In this document: piece after piece, positions 1 to 9,492 of the stretch
How the letters are laid out: every line of letters starts with the position of its first letter
How positions within the stretch are numbered: position 1 is the stretch's first letter
Origin: Colwellia sp. MB02u-6
GTDB lineage: Bacteria > Pseudomonadota > Gammaproteobacteria > Enterobacterales > Alteromonadaceae
Direction of reading: 5' to 3'
DNA length: 64,000 nucleotides
Assembly: GCF_014077095.1 (NCBI RefSeq)
Contig: NZ_JACGVG010000038.1
Location: 310,001-374,000, forward strand
The notes under the pieces: model-generated
Databases searched by the model: none
The model's input: the letters and a program-made list of their open reading frames with translations, nothing else
Told to the model about the DNA's origin: nothing
Position numbers and translations under genes: made by a program

Positions 1-269
1 TGCTTTATGGTGATATTGCTTTTGTTGATTCGCCAGAGCCGATACTGGCTTTTATCCGACAAGATAGCGTTGAAAAACTCTTAGTGTGTTTTAATTTTAG
101 TGATCAAACTCAAGCGTTCTCACTTGATTTATTCAACGATGAACTCTTAGCGCTAAGCGATCATAATTTAACAACCGTTCAGGTTATTAAGGGCAAAACG
201 GTTGACGGTAAAACGCTTGATAGTAAAGTGATTTTACCCGCTTTTGGCTGTTTTTATGCTTCCTTATAA
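1..269 (+). CDS. C-terminal end of a GH13 alpha-glucosidase-like enzyme (5' partial)
   Basis: The open frame is already running at the window edge and ends with TAA at 267-269. Only about 88 residues are visible. They read as the small C-terminal beta domain of GH13 glucosidases: a stretch starting LYGD, a strand with LAFIRQ, then LLVCFNFSD, which resembles the oligo-1,6-glucosidase and alpha-glucosidase tail. The catalytic barrel lies outside the window. The next gene starts 20 bases on, on the same strand, and is an alpha-amylase, so the two probably form an operon for starch or maltodextrin breakdown. The exact substrate cannot be told from this tail. Confidence 0.7.
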   Translation, partial: LYGDIAFVDSPEPILAFIRQDSVEKLLVCFNFSDQTQAFSLDLFNDELLALSDHNLTTVQVIKGKTVDGKTLDSKVILPAFGCFYASL

Positions 270-288
270 CGTGATATAGAGAATATAA

Positions 289-2088
289 ATGATGAGAAAA
301 TTGTTATCCCTTTGCAGTTTATGCGCGCTAACCTTAGTAGTTAATGTCAAACTATATGCTGGCGAAGTCAGTGAAAACTTTACGGCAAAAGCGGTTAAAT
401 TAGCGCCCTATCAACAACGAGACTTTCAGGATGAAATTTTTTACTTTGTCTTACCAGACCGATTTTATAATGGCGATAAAAGTAATGATTTAGGCGCGGC
501 AGCAAATGATACCAAACGTGCTATATCACGTGGTGGCTTTGATAAAAAAAATAAAGGTATGTATCACGGTGGTGATTTAGCCGGGCTGACAGAGAAATTA
601 CCTTATCTTGATAATATGGGCATAAGTGCTATTTGGTTAACACCGGTATTACGCAATCAAGCGGTGCAAAACGGCAGTTCAGGTTATCACGGTTATTGGA
701 TTGTAGATTTTAGTGAGATAGACCCACATTTAGGCACGAATGCAGCATTAAAAAACTTTATTGATAAAGCCCACGAGCGCAATATTAAAGTATTTTTCGA
801 TATTATTACCAACCACACAGCTGATGTTATTAAGTATAAAGAATGTCACAGCAGTGATGGCTTAACTTGGCTGCTTAAAGATAAAAACTGCCCGTTTAAG
901 TCACTAGCACAACTTGCACAAGGTGATACCTATACACCCTTTATTCCAACAGGTAGTGAAAACCTGAAAACACCGGCATGGCTAAATAGTGTTGATGTTT
1001 ACCATAATCAAGGTGATTCTCATTGGGTGGGTGAAAGCGCCATTCGTGGTGACTTTGCTGGTCTTGATGATGTTGATACCAATAGTGAGCAAGTGGTTAA
1101 AGGTATGATTGATATTTACACCGCCATTATTGATGAGTTTAAACCTGACGGCTTTCGTATTGATACAGTAAAACACGTTAATATGGCTTTTTGGCAAACG
1201 TTTTCACCTGCCTTGATAGCGCATGCTAAAACACAAGGTATTGATAACTTCTTTATGTATGGCGAGGTCTATAGCTTTGAGCCTGAGCTGCTAAGCCCTT
1301 TTACTGTAGAGGGAAAGCTGCAATCAGTTTTAGATTTTGCGCTACAAGGTGCACTTCAACAAACCTTGGTTGAGCAAAAAGGCACTGATGTGCTCGCTAA
1401 ATTATTTGCTCAAGATTATTTATACCAAACGTCGCATCAGGATATTGAAAATACTAATGCAAACCAACTGGTTAACTTTACTGGTAATCACGACATGGGG
1501 CGCTTTGCTTATACCTTAAAAGAAAGTGACTATAACTATAGCGAAGCAGAGCAAATTCAACGAAATTTGTTAGCCCACGCCCTGTTGTATTTTAGTCGTG
1601 GTGTGCCGGTTATTTATTATGGTGATGAGCAAGGTTTTGTTGGCGATGGTGGTGATCAAGCCTCACGCCAAGACATGATGCCATCTCAAGTGGTTAGTTA
1701 TAATGATGATGATTTATTGGCAAGCAATCATACCACCGCAGATGATAATTTTGATACCAGCCACTTGTTTTATCAAAACTTTGCTCAGTATGCCGAGTTA
1801 TACCAGCAATACCCGGCGTTACGTTTTGGCAAACAAAGTACGGTATACGCGCAAGGCAAACCCGGTATTTTTGCTATTACGCGCTCACATACCTTTTCGT
1901 TAAATGAACAAGAAAAAGAGCAAACTTTACTGATTGTTTTTAATACCGCCGATCAGGTTAAAGCACTTAAGGTACTTAATAGCGCTATTTATAACGATAA
2001 GCATGCGAAGCGGCTTTATTTATCAGCCGCTAGCCAAGGCGATGATAAAATAGCCCCGTTAAGCTTTGCTATTTATCAGTTGCAATAA
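289..2088 (+). CDS. Secreted GH13 alpha-amylase family protein
   Basis: The protein has 599 residues. An N-terminal signal peptide (MRKLL, then a hydrophobic run ending near LYAG) sends it out of the cytoplasm. All four conserved GH13 regions are visible: DIITNHT near residue 171, GFRIDTVKH near 288 with the nucleophile Asp, GEVYS near 325 with the acid/base Glu, and GNHDMGR near 400 with the transition-state Asp. The enzyme should therefore be active on alpha-glucans. It lies 20 bases after another GH13 gene, which suggests that extracellular or periplasmic starch cutting is followed by hydrolysis of the short products. Whether it is an endo-amylase or a cyclomaltodextrinase-like enzyme cannot be decided here. 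Either of the two adjacent ATG codons could be the start. Confidence 0.9.
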   Translation: MMRKLLSLCSLCALTLVVNVKLYAGEVSENFTAKAVKLAPYQQRDFQDEIFYFVLPDRFYNGDKSNDLGAAANDTKRAISRGGFDKKNKGMYHGGDLAGLTEKLPYLDNMGISAIWLTPVLRNQAVQNGSSGYHGYWIVDFSEIDPHLGTNAALKNFIDKAHERNIKVFFDIITNHTADVIKYKECHSSDGLTWLLKDKNCPFKSLAQLAQGDTYTPFIPTGSENLKTPAWLNSVDVYHNQGDSHWVGESAIRGDFAGLDDVDTNSEQVVKGMIDIYTAIIDEFKPDGFRIDTVKHVNMAFWQTFSPALIAHAKTQGIDNFFMYGEVYSFEPELLSPFTVEGKLQSVLDFALQGALQQTLVEQKGTDVLAKLFAQDYLYQTSHQDIENTNANQLVNFTGNHDMGRFAYTLKESDYNYSEAEQIQRNLLAHALLYFSRGVPVIYYGDEQGFVGDGGDQASRQDMMPSQVVSYNDDDLLASNHTTADDNFDTSHLFYQNFAQYAELYQQYPALRFGKQSTVYAQGKPGIFAITRSHTFSLNEQEKEQTLLIVFNTADQVKALKVLNSAIYNDKHAKRLYLSAASQGDDKIAPLSFAIYQLQ

Positions 2089-2220
2089 CCTACCACCAGG
2101 TTATTAACGTCTAGCTTAAGCTTTTACTAATCTTACCTAAGATACTGCCGACATCTGATAAATAAATCGACGGTTGTTTATGCCTTTAAACAGGTATGAA
2201 TTAACAAGGCAGGTATCTGA

Positions 2221-2570
2221 ATGATTAACCCTACAATAGGGAACACTATATTCCCAGTTCTCTGTTCACTAATGGGTTGTAGCTCAAATTACCTCGAGCA
2301 GAACAGTGCCAGCTTAGATAACATAAAACCAGTGGAATATTTTCATTAGCGGCGACGTAAAGTTAAACCTACCACCATCATATTGGATAATATTAGCAAC
2401 ACTTGCTCAAACATATTTAAAGCTTGTCAAAAAAGTGACATTGAATTTGCGGTTTGGGGTGACGAACTCCTTGATCAGTAATAGCTTAAAAGTTCATATC
2501 CAGGGTTTAAGAACAAAGTAGATAAACCCTTCCATACTCCTATACCTGTGATCAATGAAGATGCTTGATT
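2221..2570 (+). pseudogene. Possible decayed open frame, unidentified
   Basis: One reading frame from the ATG at 2221 stays protein-like for about 115 codons but is broken by stop codons near 2347 and 2479. It starts with a weak lipoprotein-like leader (VLCSLMGCSS) and later contains FAVWGDELLDQ. I do not recognise the family. It sits in an 890-base gap between the amylase and the barrel protein and next to an IS630 relic, so decay is plausible, but a chance open frame cannot be excluded. Confidence 0.25.
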
Positions 2571-2601
2571 TTACGCTAAAAGATGATCAGGCTAGTAACC
2601 A

Positions 2602-2955
2602 ATGAATATCAAACTTACACCAAAATTAAAAATAGCCTTAGCATTACAACACAGTAAAGTTCGTGATGGTTATGAACGTGAACGTATAAAAGCCGTTTTA
2701 TTATATGCAAAGGTTGGACTGTTGTCATAATAGCTCATGTACTTGTTCACGAAAGTACAATATCTCGCCATATTAAGGACTTTATAGCGGAGCATAAACT
2801 TATCCCTGAGAAGGGTGGCTCGTTTAATCACCTTGATGAAGAACAAACCAAACAGCTCATTCCTCATTTAAGTGAAATTAATCTTATTAAAAAGATAAAC
2901 AGAGTTATAGTTAATAGAAATAAGTTATGGTTTGTATCGGCGGTTACTAGTTAAA
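2602..2955 (+). mobile_element. IS630-family transposase remnant (N-terminal HTH part)
   Basis: From the ATG at 2602 the frame gives an IS630-type helix-turn-helix start (MNIKLTPKLK, then RDGYERERIKAVLLYAK). One missing G near 2711 shifts the frame; the next frame continues with GWTVVIIAH, HESTISRHIKDF and HLDEEQTKQLIPHLSE. After about 2880 the similarity to the family stops and no DDE catalytic domain follows. This is a truncated, frameshifted remnant that cannot move. It lies directly upstream of the barrel-YfiR-GGDEF operon. Confidence 0.7.
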
Positions 2956-2980
2956 TATTAACCTAATCGAGGTAATAAAA

Positions 2981-4051
2981 ATGAAACATTTAATCATATC
3001 AATAATACTGCCAGTGTTAATTTTATTCTCATGCCTTCCATCTATCGCACAAAATACGCCGTCTGAATTTGCCGAAATGACTATGCAGCAGCTTTTTAAT
3101 CAAAGTATTTATGACGGTAAACTATATAATGATTTAACCTCACCATGGTCATTGACCTATCAATTCAAATCCGTGGAATTTGAAGGATATCTTGATGGCA
3201 CCAAAACTTTAAGTTTTGATGACGTTCTTTGGAATGGACCGAGCGAACCGCGAACCACTAAAAACTTCCCTGTTTTACCTACCCTTATTACACAAAAAGC
3301 CCAAATTTTTTCTTTGGGGTACCAATTTAGTCCTCATTGGCATGGGCGCATATCGGTGCCTTATATTCAACAAAGCACCGATCACCTTAGTATTGTGAGT
3401 AATTATGAATCTTTTACCCTCAAATCCAATGGAGTTGGTGACACATTGGTTTTAGCCAGTTATAAATGGTTCGCCTCTAATGCCAACCAAGGATTCTGGC
3501 GTTTTTCGTTTGGTTTAAGCCTACCAACAGGGGCGATTGATGTAACGGGCGATACGCCAAGAGAGCCAGGGGAACAGCAACTTCCTTACACTATGCAACT
3601 GGGCTCTGGCACCTATGATTTTCCGCTTGAATTTAGTTATCAAAATGGCGGTGTATACGATTTTAATGTTGACCTATCTGTCAATATACGAACAGGTACC
3701 AATGATCGAAATTACCGGTTAGGTAACAACTACAGTCTAAATGGTGGTTATAGAATGGAGCTATCTCCAACAATACAAACTTTTGCGAGTCTGAACGTTA
3801 AGTACAGTCAGCCTATTTATGGCCAGGATGATTCTTTGTTAGTTAACTCTCCATTTTCATATCCAGCCGGAATTACCAACCCAGATCTCTATGGCGGTAA
3901 GAAAATTAATGTCCGAATAGGCTTTTTATGGCAACTGCCCCCAGACTTTCTATTTAGTATAGAAATAGGTAAGCCTGTTTATCAAAACTTGAATGGACCA
4001 CAGCCAAAGGAAAAATGGCAAAGTGCTATTTCGATTTCAAAAGTGATGTGA
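2981..4051 (+). CDS. Outer-membrane beta-barrel protein, phenol-degradation MetA-like family
   Basis: The protein has 356 residues with a clear signal peptide (MKHLIISIILPVLILFSC, cut near SIAQN). The rest is rich in alternating aromatic and polar residues typical of outer-membrane strands: LGYQFSPHWHGRISVPY, GVGDTLVLASYKWF and GFWRFSFGLSLPTGA. This pattern matches the 'MetA pathway of phenol degradation' barrel family (PF13557), whose members are usually of unknown substrate. It is followed 7 bases later by a YfiR-like gene and then by a GGDEF-EAL gene, so its likely job is linked to envelope signalling and not to phenol. The family assignment is by eye. Confidence 0.65.
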   Translation: MKHLIISIILPVLILFSCLPSIAQNTPSEFAEMTMQQLFNQSIYDGKLYNDLTSPWSLTYQFKSVEFEGYLDGTKTLSFDDVLWNGPSEPRTTKNFPVLPTLITQKAQIFSLGYQFSPHWHGRISVPYIQQSTDHLSIVSNYESFTLKSNGVGDTLVLASYKWFASNANQGFWRFSFGLSLPTGAIDVTGDTPREPGEQQLPYTMQLGSGTYDFPLEFSYQNGGVYDFNVDLSVNIRTGTNDRNYRLGNNYSLNGGYRMELSPTIQTFASLNVKYSQPIYGQDDSLLVNSPFSYPAGITNPDLYGGKKINVRIGFLWQLPPDFLFSIEIGKPVYQNLNGPQPKEKWQSAISISKVM

Positions 4052-4058
4052 TTTCAAT

Positions 4059-4604
4059 ATGCCATTTTTCGTGCGGTTTAACCCATTATTTAAAACAATG
4101 CATTGGGCATTTCTGATAAGTTTATTCAGTCTCTTAGTCTGTAATACGGTTAATGCGGAAAATTCACTAAGTAAAGAAAATAAACTTAAAGCTTCCTATT
4201 TGTATAATTTTACTAAATTTATTAAATGGCCAAATTTAGGGGATGACGAACCATCTCCTTCGATCAGGATTTGTGTAGATAACTCATCTGATTTCTTTAA
4301 GTTCCTGGAACAATTAGTTGCTGGTCGGAGAGTTGGGGAATTGCAACAAAAATTGGAGATATTGCCGGCAGAGACAGCAAGTGGATGTGAATTGCTATTC
4401 GTTAGTGAGGGAGGTAAGAAAATCACTAGAAAGTTAGACAATACAGTCATCGTAGCTGATTCGGCTAGTATTAATTTTCCTGGTATTGCGGTGGTTTTTT
4501 ACATCGAAAAAAGTAAACTACGTTTTGAGATTGATCTGAAAAAAATCAATTCACTAAATGTTGTTGTTAGTTCTGAATTATTGAAATTAGCAAGTATTAA
4601 ATAA
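4059..4604 (+). CDS. YfiR-like periplasmic protein (DUF4154)
   Basis: The protein has 181 residues with a signal-type hydrophobic stretch (MHWAFLISLFSLLVC), so it is probably periplasmic. The core has the YfiR/DUF4154 signature: LKASYLYNFTKFIKWP after the leader, then IRICV, ELLFVS and FYIEKSKLRFEIDL. In Pseudomonas YfiR binds and represses the diguanylate cyclase YfiN. Two cysteines lie near residues 72 and 110, close to one disulfide pair reported for YfiR; the second pair is absent. Its stop codon overlaps the start of the GGDEF-EAL gene by one base (TAATG), which indicates translational coupling and supports a regulator-target pair. Confidence 0.8.
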   Translation: MPFFVRFNPLFKTMHWAFLISLFSLLVCNTVNAENSLSKENKLKASYLYNFTKFIKWPNLGDDEPSPSIRICVDNSSDFFKFLEQLVAGRRVGELQQKLEILPAETASGCELLFVSEGGKKITRKLDNTVIVADSASINFPGIAVVFYIEKSKLRFEIDLKKINSLNVVVSSELLKLASIK

Positions 4605-6610
4605 TGGCTATTCTACAAAAAAAAAGAGTCAATTTCTTTTATAAACAACTTCTCGCTGTGATGGGAGTTAATATTCTTCCATTATTGATCATGTCTGCGC
4701 TGTTATATACGAATTTCATTGCCGATTATAAAAATAACCTAATAGATATGATGAACAGCAAAATCAGCTTACTAGCATCGACGAGTCGTTCTGGATTAGT
4801 CTTTAATGACCATGAAGCCGTAAAAAGTTTGCTCACGTCCCTTAAAGAACATAAAGCGATTCGTTATGTGCAAATTTATAACGCGGATAGGCAATTATTT
4901 GCTCAGTATAAGAGTCTGGGAGAGCAAGTTGATTTAACGGTTGAGGATTATACAGACAAGCCATTTTTTAAAAATGATAATATTTATGTGTCACAATCAA
5001 TAATGATGGGTGATGATTATCTTGGCGTCATTGTCTTATCAGCTAGTCTCAACTCTTCAATCATTCATAAAAAAAACTACTTATTAATCTTAAGTTTGGT
5101 TCTTCTTAGCAGTATTATCATGGCTTTTATACTGAATTGGCAGTTGCAAAAAAGACTGACAGCACCCATACGAGAGTTAATTACCTTGGTCGGTTACGTT
5201 GCTGAAAACAAAAGATACCACAAGCGACTTAATAGTAATCGTGATGATGAAATTGGTGATCTTATTCTAGGTGTTAACACTATGTTAGACACAATAGAGA
5301 CCCATGAAACACAATTATTTCAACGTGCCAACTATGATGAATTGACTGAGTTACCCAACCGACATTTACTTATGGAAAGGCTTTCACATGGTATTCATGC
5401 TGCACAGAGAAACAAATCTGAAATGGCTTTGTTGTTTCTTGACCTAGATAGATTTAAAATTATTAATGACAGTCTTGGACATCATGTAGGCGATGAGCTT
5501 CTAATGCAGGTAGCCGCTAAGCTATCTAACACCATGCGTAAATCTGACTCTATAAGCCGTTGGGGTGGAGATGAATTTGTTATCCTTATTGAGAATGTTG
5601 GACAAGCTTCAGATGTAGAGCATATCATTGAAAAAATTATTGTAGAGCTAGAGCGGCCAATGATGGTGAAAGATCACTTGTTACATGTTTCCACTAGTAT
5701 TGGTATTGCCTTATTTCCAAAAGATGGCAAAGACAGTCTTAGCTTACTCAAGCATGCAGATATTAGTATGTACAAAGCTAAAGCAAAAGGGCCTGGGAAG
5801 TATGAATATTTTGAACGGAGTATGCTTAACGACTCAGTACAACGCTTAACAATGGAAATGCAGGTGCATACGGCTTTAGAGAATAAGGATTTCTTTTTAG
5901 TTTATCAGCCGCAAGTGGCGGTTAACAGTGAGTGTATTGTTGGATTTGAAGCCTTGATAAGGTGGAACCTTGACGGTAGATTTGTACCTCCTGATGAATT
6001 TTTGCCTGTTATAGAAGAAGTAGGGCTTATGTATGAGCTAACTTTGTGGATAGTAGCTCAAGCGTGTAAGCAAAATAAAAGTTGGCAAAGAGCTGGGCTT
6101 TTACCGGTAACAGTAGCGGTGAATTTATCAGCCTCATTTATTATGCACCCAGATTGTCTAAAAAAAATCCAATCAATTCTCTCTGACAGCGGTTTGGCGC
6201 CAAGATACCTTGAAATTGAATTAACAGAAAATACCTTTATCAATTCAAGGGTGACCGCTGTGTCAGTATTGCGAACTTTGCAAAATATTGGTATCAAAAT
6301 ATCTATTGATGATTTTGGAACAGGCTATTCCTGTATGAGTTATTTGAAGGATTTGCCCATAGGAACGCTTAAAATAGATGGAAGCTTTATCAAGGGACTG
6401 GGGTTAAGTGCAACTAACGAGGGGATAGTTCGGTCTATCATCATGCTGGGGAAAAGTCTGGACATGGTGATCGTGGCAGAATGTGTTGAAACGGAGATGC
6501 AACGTTCTATTTTGCAAAGTATGGAATGCGATATTATACAGGGGTATCTATATAGCACCCCCTTGACTGTTGATGATGCTGAAAATTTTCTTGCTAATGC
6601 CAAGCCTTAA
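4604..6610 (+). CDS. YfiN-like membrane GGDEF-EAL protein (cyclic-di-GMP turnover)
   Basis: The protein has 668 residues. An N-terminal helix (about 17-37) and a second helix (about 155-177) bracket a periplasmic CHASE8-like sensor. A HAMP-like linker follows, then a GGDEF domain with an intact WGGDEF motif near residue 320. The EAL domain has intact GFEALIRW near 447, ELTEN, IDDFGTGYS and LKIDGSFI. Both synthesis and breakdown of cyclic-di-GMP are therefore possible. YfiN of Pseudomonas has only GGDEF, so the added EAL domain is a difference. The preceding overlapping YfiR-like gene suggests periplasmic control, and the barrel gene is the third operon member. Confidence 0.9.
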   Translation: MAILQKKRVNFFYKQLLAVMGVNILPLLIMSALLYTNFIADYKNNLIDMMNSKISLLASTSRSGLVFNDHEAVKSLLTSLKEHKAIRYVQIYNADRQLFAQYKSLGEQVDLTVEDYTDKPFFKNDNIYVSQSIMMGDDYLGVIVLSASLNSSIIHKKNYLLILSLVLLSSIIMAFILNWQLQKRLTAPIRELITLVGYVAENKRYHKRLNSNRDDEIGDLILGVNTMLDTIETHETQLFQRANYDELTELPNRHLLMERLSHGIHAAQRNKSEMALLFLDLDRFKIINDSLGHHVGDELLMQVAAKLSNTMRKSDSISRWGGDEFVILIENVGQASDVEHIIEKIIVELERPMMVKDHLLHVSTSIGIALFPKDGKDSLSLLKHADISMYKAKAKGPGKYEYFERSMLNDSVQRLTMEMQVHTALENKDFFLVYQPQVAVNSECIVGFEALIRWNLDGRFVPPDEFLPVIEEVGLMYELTLWIVAQACKQNKSWQRAGLLPVTVAVNLSASFIMHPDCLKKIQSILSDSGLAPRYLEIELTENTFINSRVTAVSVLRTLQNIGIKISIDDFGTGYSCMSYLKDLPIGTLKIDGSFIKGLGLSATNEGIVRSIIMLGKSLDMVIVAECVETEMQRSILQSMECDIIQGYLYSTPLTVDDAENFLANAKP

Positions 6611-6699
6611 TAAACTTGAGTAACCTAGCCACTCTAAAATACTAATAAGTTGACTAGTCCTTGATGAGTGTTGCGAGGCAGTTAGTGAGACAGGTCATC

Positions 6700-6922
6700 A
6701 AAGCCAGTTGTTACCCTATATTTACCCGAAAATTTTCAATACCCGCATTGTTTAACAGGGAAACCCCAGCTTTGACCCTGCTAGCATTAACTTGGCCGAA
6801 GCCGATTTCATTTTATCTGCCGGCAATGGCGTAAAATATTGGTCTACATTTCACCTAGCATAGAAAACACTGGGGGGGAACGGAAGGGGCCAGCCTCTTA
6901 GCGGTGGACGATGGATATATGC
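6700..6922 (+). pseudogene. Fragment of an electron-transfer flavoprotein alpha subunit (FixB/EtfA-like)
   Basis: Two short frames together read like the FAD-binding C-terminal domain of EtfA/FixB. The first has DPASINLAEADFILSAGNGV at about 6772-6831. The second, after a stop codon at 6860-6862 and one extra G in the run near 6872, has GGTEGASLLAVDDGYM. Intact family members have similar blocks in the same order. The fragment ends where IS3 sequence begins near 6922, so the gene was probably cut by an insertion and then decayed. The beta subunit and the rest of the gene are not in the window. Confidence 0.6.
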
Positions 6923-7091
6923 TACGAAAAGCTTGATCATCCTCATTGTCAGCCTCTTTGAGCCAACGACCCCGCACATTAGGATTAACTCCTAAGTTTC
7001 TTGATGCTTCTGCCTGGCTATAGTTTTGCTCAACAATTAAAGCGATAGCATCAAGTTTGAATTCTTTTGAATATTTTTCACGTTTTGTCAT
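6922..7091 (-). mobile_element. IS3-family OrfA remnant
   Basis: On the minus strand the frame starts MTKREKYSKEFKLDAIALI and continues with QAEASRNLGVNPN and WLKEADNED, which is the helix-turn-helix start of an IS3-group OrfA. Coding similarity stops near 6922, where the ETF-alpha fragment begins. The same element is present in a longer but also broken copy at 37170-38235; the two share the text GAAAAGCTTGA at their inner end. This copy keeps only about 55 codons and cannot encode a transposase. Confidence 0.75.
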
Positions 7092-7522
7092 TTTCGATCT
7101 CCAATTAAAATTGTTATCTCTTAACTAGGTAGTGGAATCTATTAGATTACGTCACTTCTTATCGTTTAAACAAAAAAAAGATTTTCTTAAATTAATTTAT
7201 GTTTCAGAGAGTTCACTCGGTAATCATTAATATAAGCAATACAGAGAAATTTTAATCAATGAAAAACAGTTACTTTTAAAGCATTCTAAGTACAACATAA
7301 CACTGCACTAGTGGTTCAACTCTGAGATTATAGTGCTGTTATTTATGCTTTTACTGTAATATTGAAAACACAGTATTAAAAATATTTTTTTGATACTGTG
7401 TTACACTTCTTAACAAGCTAAATACGTTTTTTAGGGTATTATTACTAGTCAAATCTGCAGTGTTTAATCCATTCATTACAACACGATAAATATTTTATTC
7501 CCCATATTTTCCGAGAACTAAC
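7092..7522. other. Intergenic region before fadL
   Basis: The region is AT-rich with no gene that I can support. Its left part probably holds the outer end of the IS3 remnant. The right part should carry the fadL promoter, but I see no clear pair of promoter boxes and no FadR-like TGGT-N3-ACCA dyad. Confidence 0.4.
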
Positions 7523-8839
7523 ATGATATTACAAAAATCAATACTTGCTGCTGCCATCACATTGGCAACGTTTAACAGCTATTCAGCTTCTTTTCAGTTA
7601 AACGAAACCAGTGCTTCTGGCTTAGGTCGTGCATTTGCTGGTGATTCAGTGATCGCCGACGACGCAGCTGTTTTAGCGCGAAACCCAGCAGCTATGGCTT
7701 TATTCGACAAAACCTCTTTTTCATCAGCGGCCACGTACATCGATCCCGGTGTTAATATCAAAGGTATGGATGCACCCGATATGCTTGGCGCAGACTACGA
7801 TGTTAGTCCACTTGACCAAGAGGGTGTGGTACCAACCGCTATTATTCCAGCCATGTATTTTATTAACCCGGTCAATGATACTTTTGCTTATGGTATTGGC
7901 ATTAATTCAAATTTTGGCCTTAAAAGTGAGTACGACAACGATTATGCTGCTGGCTCGATTGGTGGTAAAACCGACCTGAAAACGGTCAACGCTAATATCA
8001 GTGGCTCATACCGTGTCAATGCACAGCTTAGTCTAGGTTTAGGTATGAACCTAGTCTATGGTGAGGCTGAATTAATTAGGCATGCAGGTAGCGTGTTAAA
8101 AGACGGGGTTACCATTCCTGGCGTTGGTACCCTTGTTGCACCAGTATCAAGCAGCACTGAAATTGTTAACATGGCAGGTGATGATTTTGGTTATGGTTGG
8201 AATGCCGGTGTTGTTTATGAAATCAATGAAAATCACCGATTTGCGCTTTCTTATCGTAGTAAATTAGAGCTTGCATTTGATGGCGAATTTTCTGGACTTA
8301 CAGTGCCGGAAACCGCTGCTAGCTTATCGGTAGATATGCCAGCAGTGACAGAGTTTTCAGGTTTTCATCAAGTTACACCGCAATGGGCGACACATTACAG
8401 CATTATGTATACGCAATGGTCGAGTTTTGAAAAACTTGAAGCGTATGCCGCCAATGAACTAGCGTTTGAAAAGCAAGAGAATTTTGAAGATAGCTATCGC
8501 TTTGCTATAGGCGCAACCTATGATGTTAATCCAGTACTTGCGTTAAGAGTTGGTGTTGCGTTTGACCAATCTGCTGCTGAAGACTATCGTTCAATTTCAA
8601 TACCTGATAGTGACCGATTATGGTACAGCGCTGGCGCTACATATCAGTTAAGTAGCACTGACAGCGTAGACTTTGGTCTTTCATATATTAATGGCGATAA
8701 TGTTGTGGTCACTGAAGAAGATGCTTTATTAGGTCAATTACCCGAATCACTCAGTGCATTTGTGGGGAACAAAGACTGGAGCTTTAGCTCAGAAGGTAAC
8801 GCCTTGCTGTTGGCCTTGCAGTACAACAAAAGCTTTTAA
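7523..8839 (+). CDS. fadL: FadL-family outer-membrane long-chain fatty acid transporter
   Basis: The protein has 438 residues. A signal peptide ends near SYSA, and the mature start (SFQLNETSASGLGRAFAG, then DDAAVLARNPAAMALF) is the FadL N-terminal hatch sequence that plugs the barrel. The rest shows repeated strand motifs and ends in an aromatic residue (YNKSF), as outer-membrane barrels do. It should pass long-chain fatty acids or similar hydrophobic compounds across the outer membrane. FadE and a second acyl-CoA dehydrogenase lie 32-38 kb away in the same window. It is monocistronic and is followed by a good terminator. Confidence 0.92.
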   Translation: MILQKSILAAAITLATFNSYSASFQLNETSASGLGRAFAGDSVIADDAAVLARNPAAMALFDKTSFSSAATYIDPGVNIKGMDAPDMLGADYDVSPLDQEGVVPTAIIPAMYFINPVNDTFAYGIGINSNFGLKSEYDNDYAAGSIGGKTDLKTVNANISGSYRVNAQLSLGLGMNLVYGEAELIRHAGSVLKDGVTIPGVGTLVAPVSSSTEIVNMAGDDFGYGWNAGVVYEINENHRFALSYRSKLELAFDGEFSGLTVPETAASLSVDMPAVTEFSGFHQVTPQWATHYSIMYTQWSSFEKLEAYAANELAFEKQENFEDSYRFAIGATYDVNPVLALRVGVAFDQSAAEDYRSISIPDSDRLWYSAGATYQLSSTDSVDFGLSYINGDNVVVTEEDALLGQLPESLSAFVGNKDWSFSSEGNALLLALQYNKSF

Positions 8840-8943
8840 AGTGATAAGGTGTTTTGCGCAGTTAATTAAATATTCACCTTATTTACCGGTAGTTTAAAGA
8901 GCTTTTTGAGCTTTATATCAGCTAAAGAGTTATTCATTTAAAG

Positions 8944-8972
8944 CCAATCGTGTACACGATTGGTTTTTTTAT
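8944..8972 (+). terminator. Rho-independent terminator after fadL
   Basis: A perfect palindrome, ccaatcgtgtacacgattgg at 8944-8963, is followed directly by a run of seven T. It lies about 105 bases after the fadL stop codon and before the next promoter region. Confidence 0.85.
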
Positions 8973-9250
8973 GCTTAAGGTAAGTCTCACATATTGATAG
9001 TGGTTCTAACCTTTGACGCCGGTATTATTAAAATAGCTTTATGTTTTTATGCTATTACTTTGATTTAAAATAAACTATCAATAACAATTGGACGTTGTCC
9101 TAAAATATTCGCTGTTTTGGCTAAACGTTCGGTCTTATTTATTTACATTATGTCAACTTAATAACAGCAGCTTAGACATTAAGGTAATGCTATACTTTTG
9201 ACAATAACACGGTATTTCAGTGATAAATATTCTACATTTAAGAGGTTTTT

Positions 9251-9481
9251 ATGGCACAACAAGGTTCTGGCGGTAATGTTTTAGCAGCGATATGCAGTTT
9301 TTTTATTCCAGGTTTAGGCCAATTGGTGCAAGGGCGTTTATTGCCTGCTATTTTGTTTTTTGTTTTCGCCAGTATTTTCTGGGGACTTTCATGGTTAATC
9401 TTTCCGATTGCCTTCGCACTTATTACGCACTTGTGGGCAATTATTGACGCTGCAAAATTCTCCAGCGGTAACCGATTTTGA
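9251..9481 (+). CDS. Small two-helix inner-membrane protein
   Basis: The protein has 76 residues. It opens with a polar stretch (MAQQGSGG), then has ICSFFIPGLGQLVQGR, which resembles the TM2-type 'pGlGqly.Gr' signature, and two hydrophobic segments (about 30-45 and 46-64). The GLGQ motif fits small TM2-like membrane proteins of unknown role. A purine-rich site (agaggt) sits before the ATG. It overlaps the upstream end of the DUF2959 lipoprotein frame, so the two are probably co-transcribed and both act at the envelope. Confidence 0.65.
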   Translation: MAQQGSGGNVLAAICSFFIPGLGQLVQGRLLPAILFFVFASIFWGLSWLIFPIAFALITHLWAIIDAAKFSSGNRF

Positions 9482-9492
9482 CAGCATTAAAA

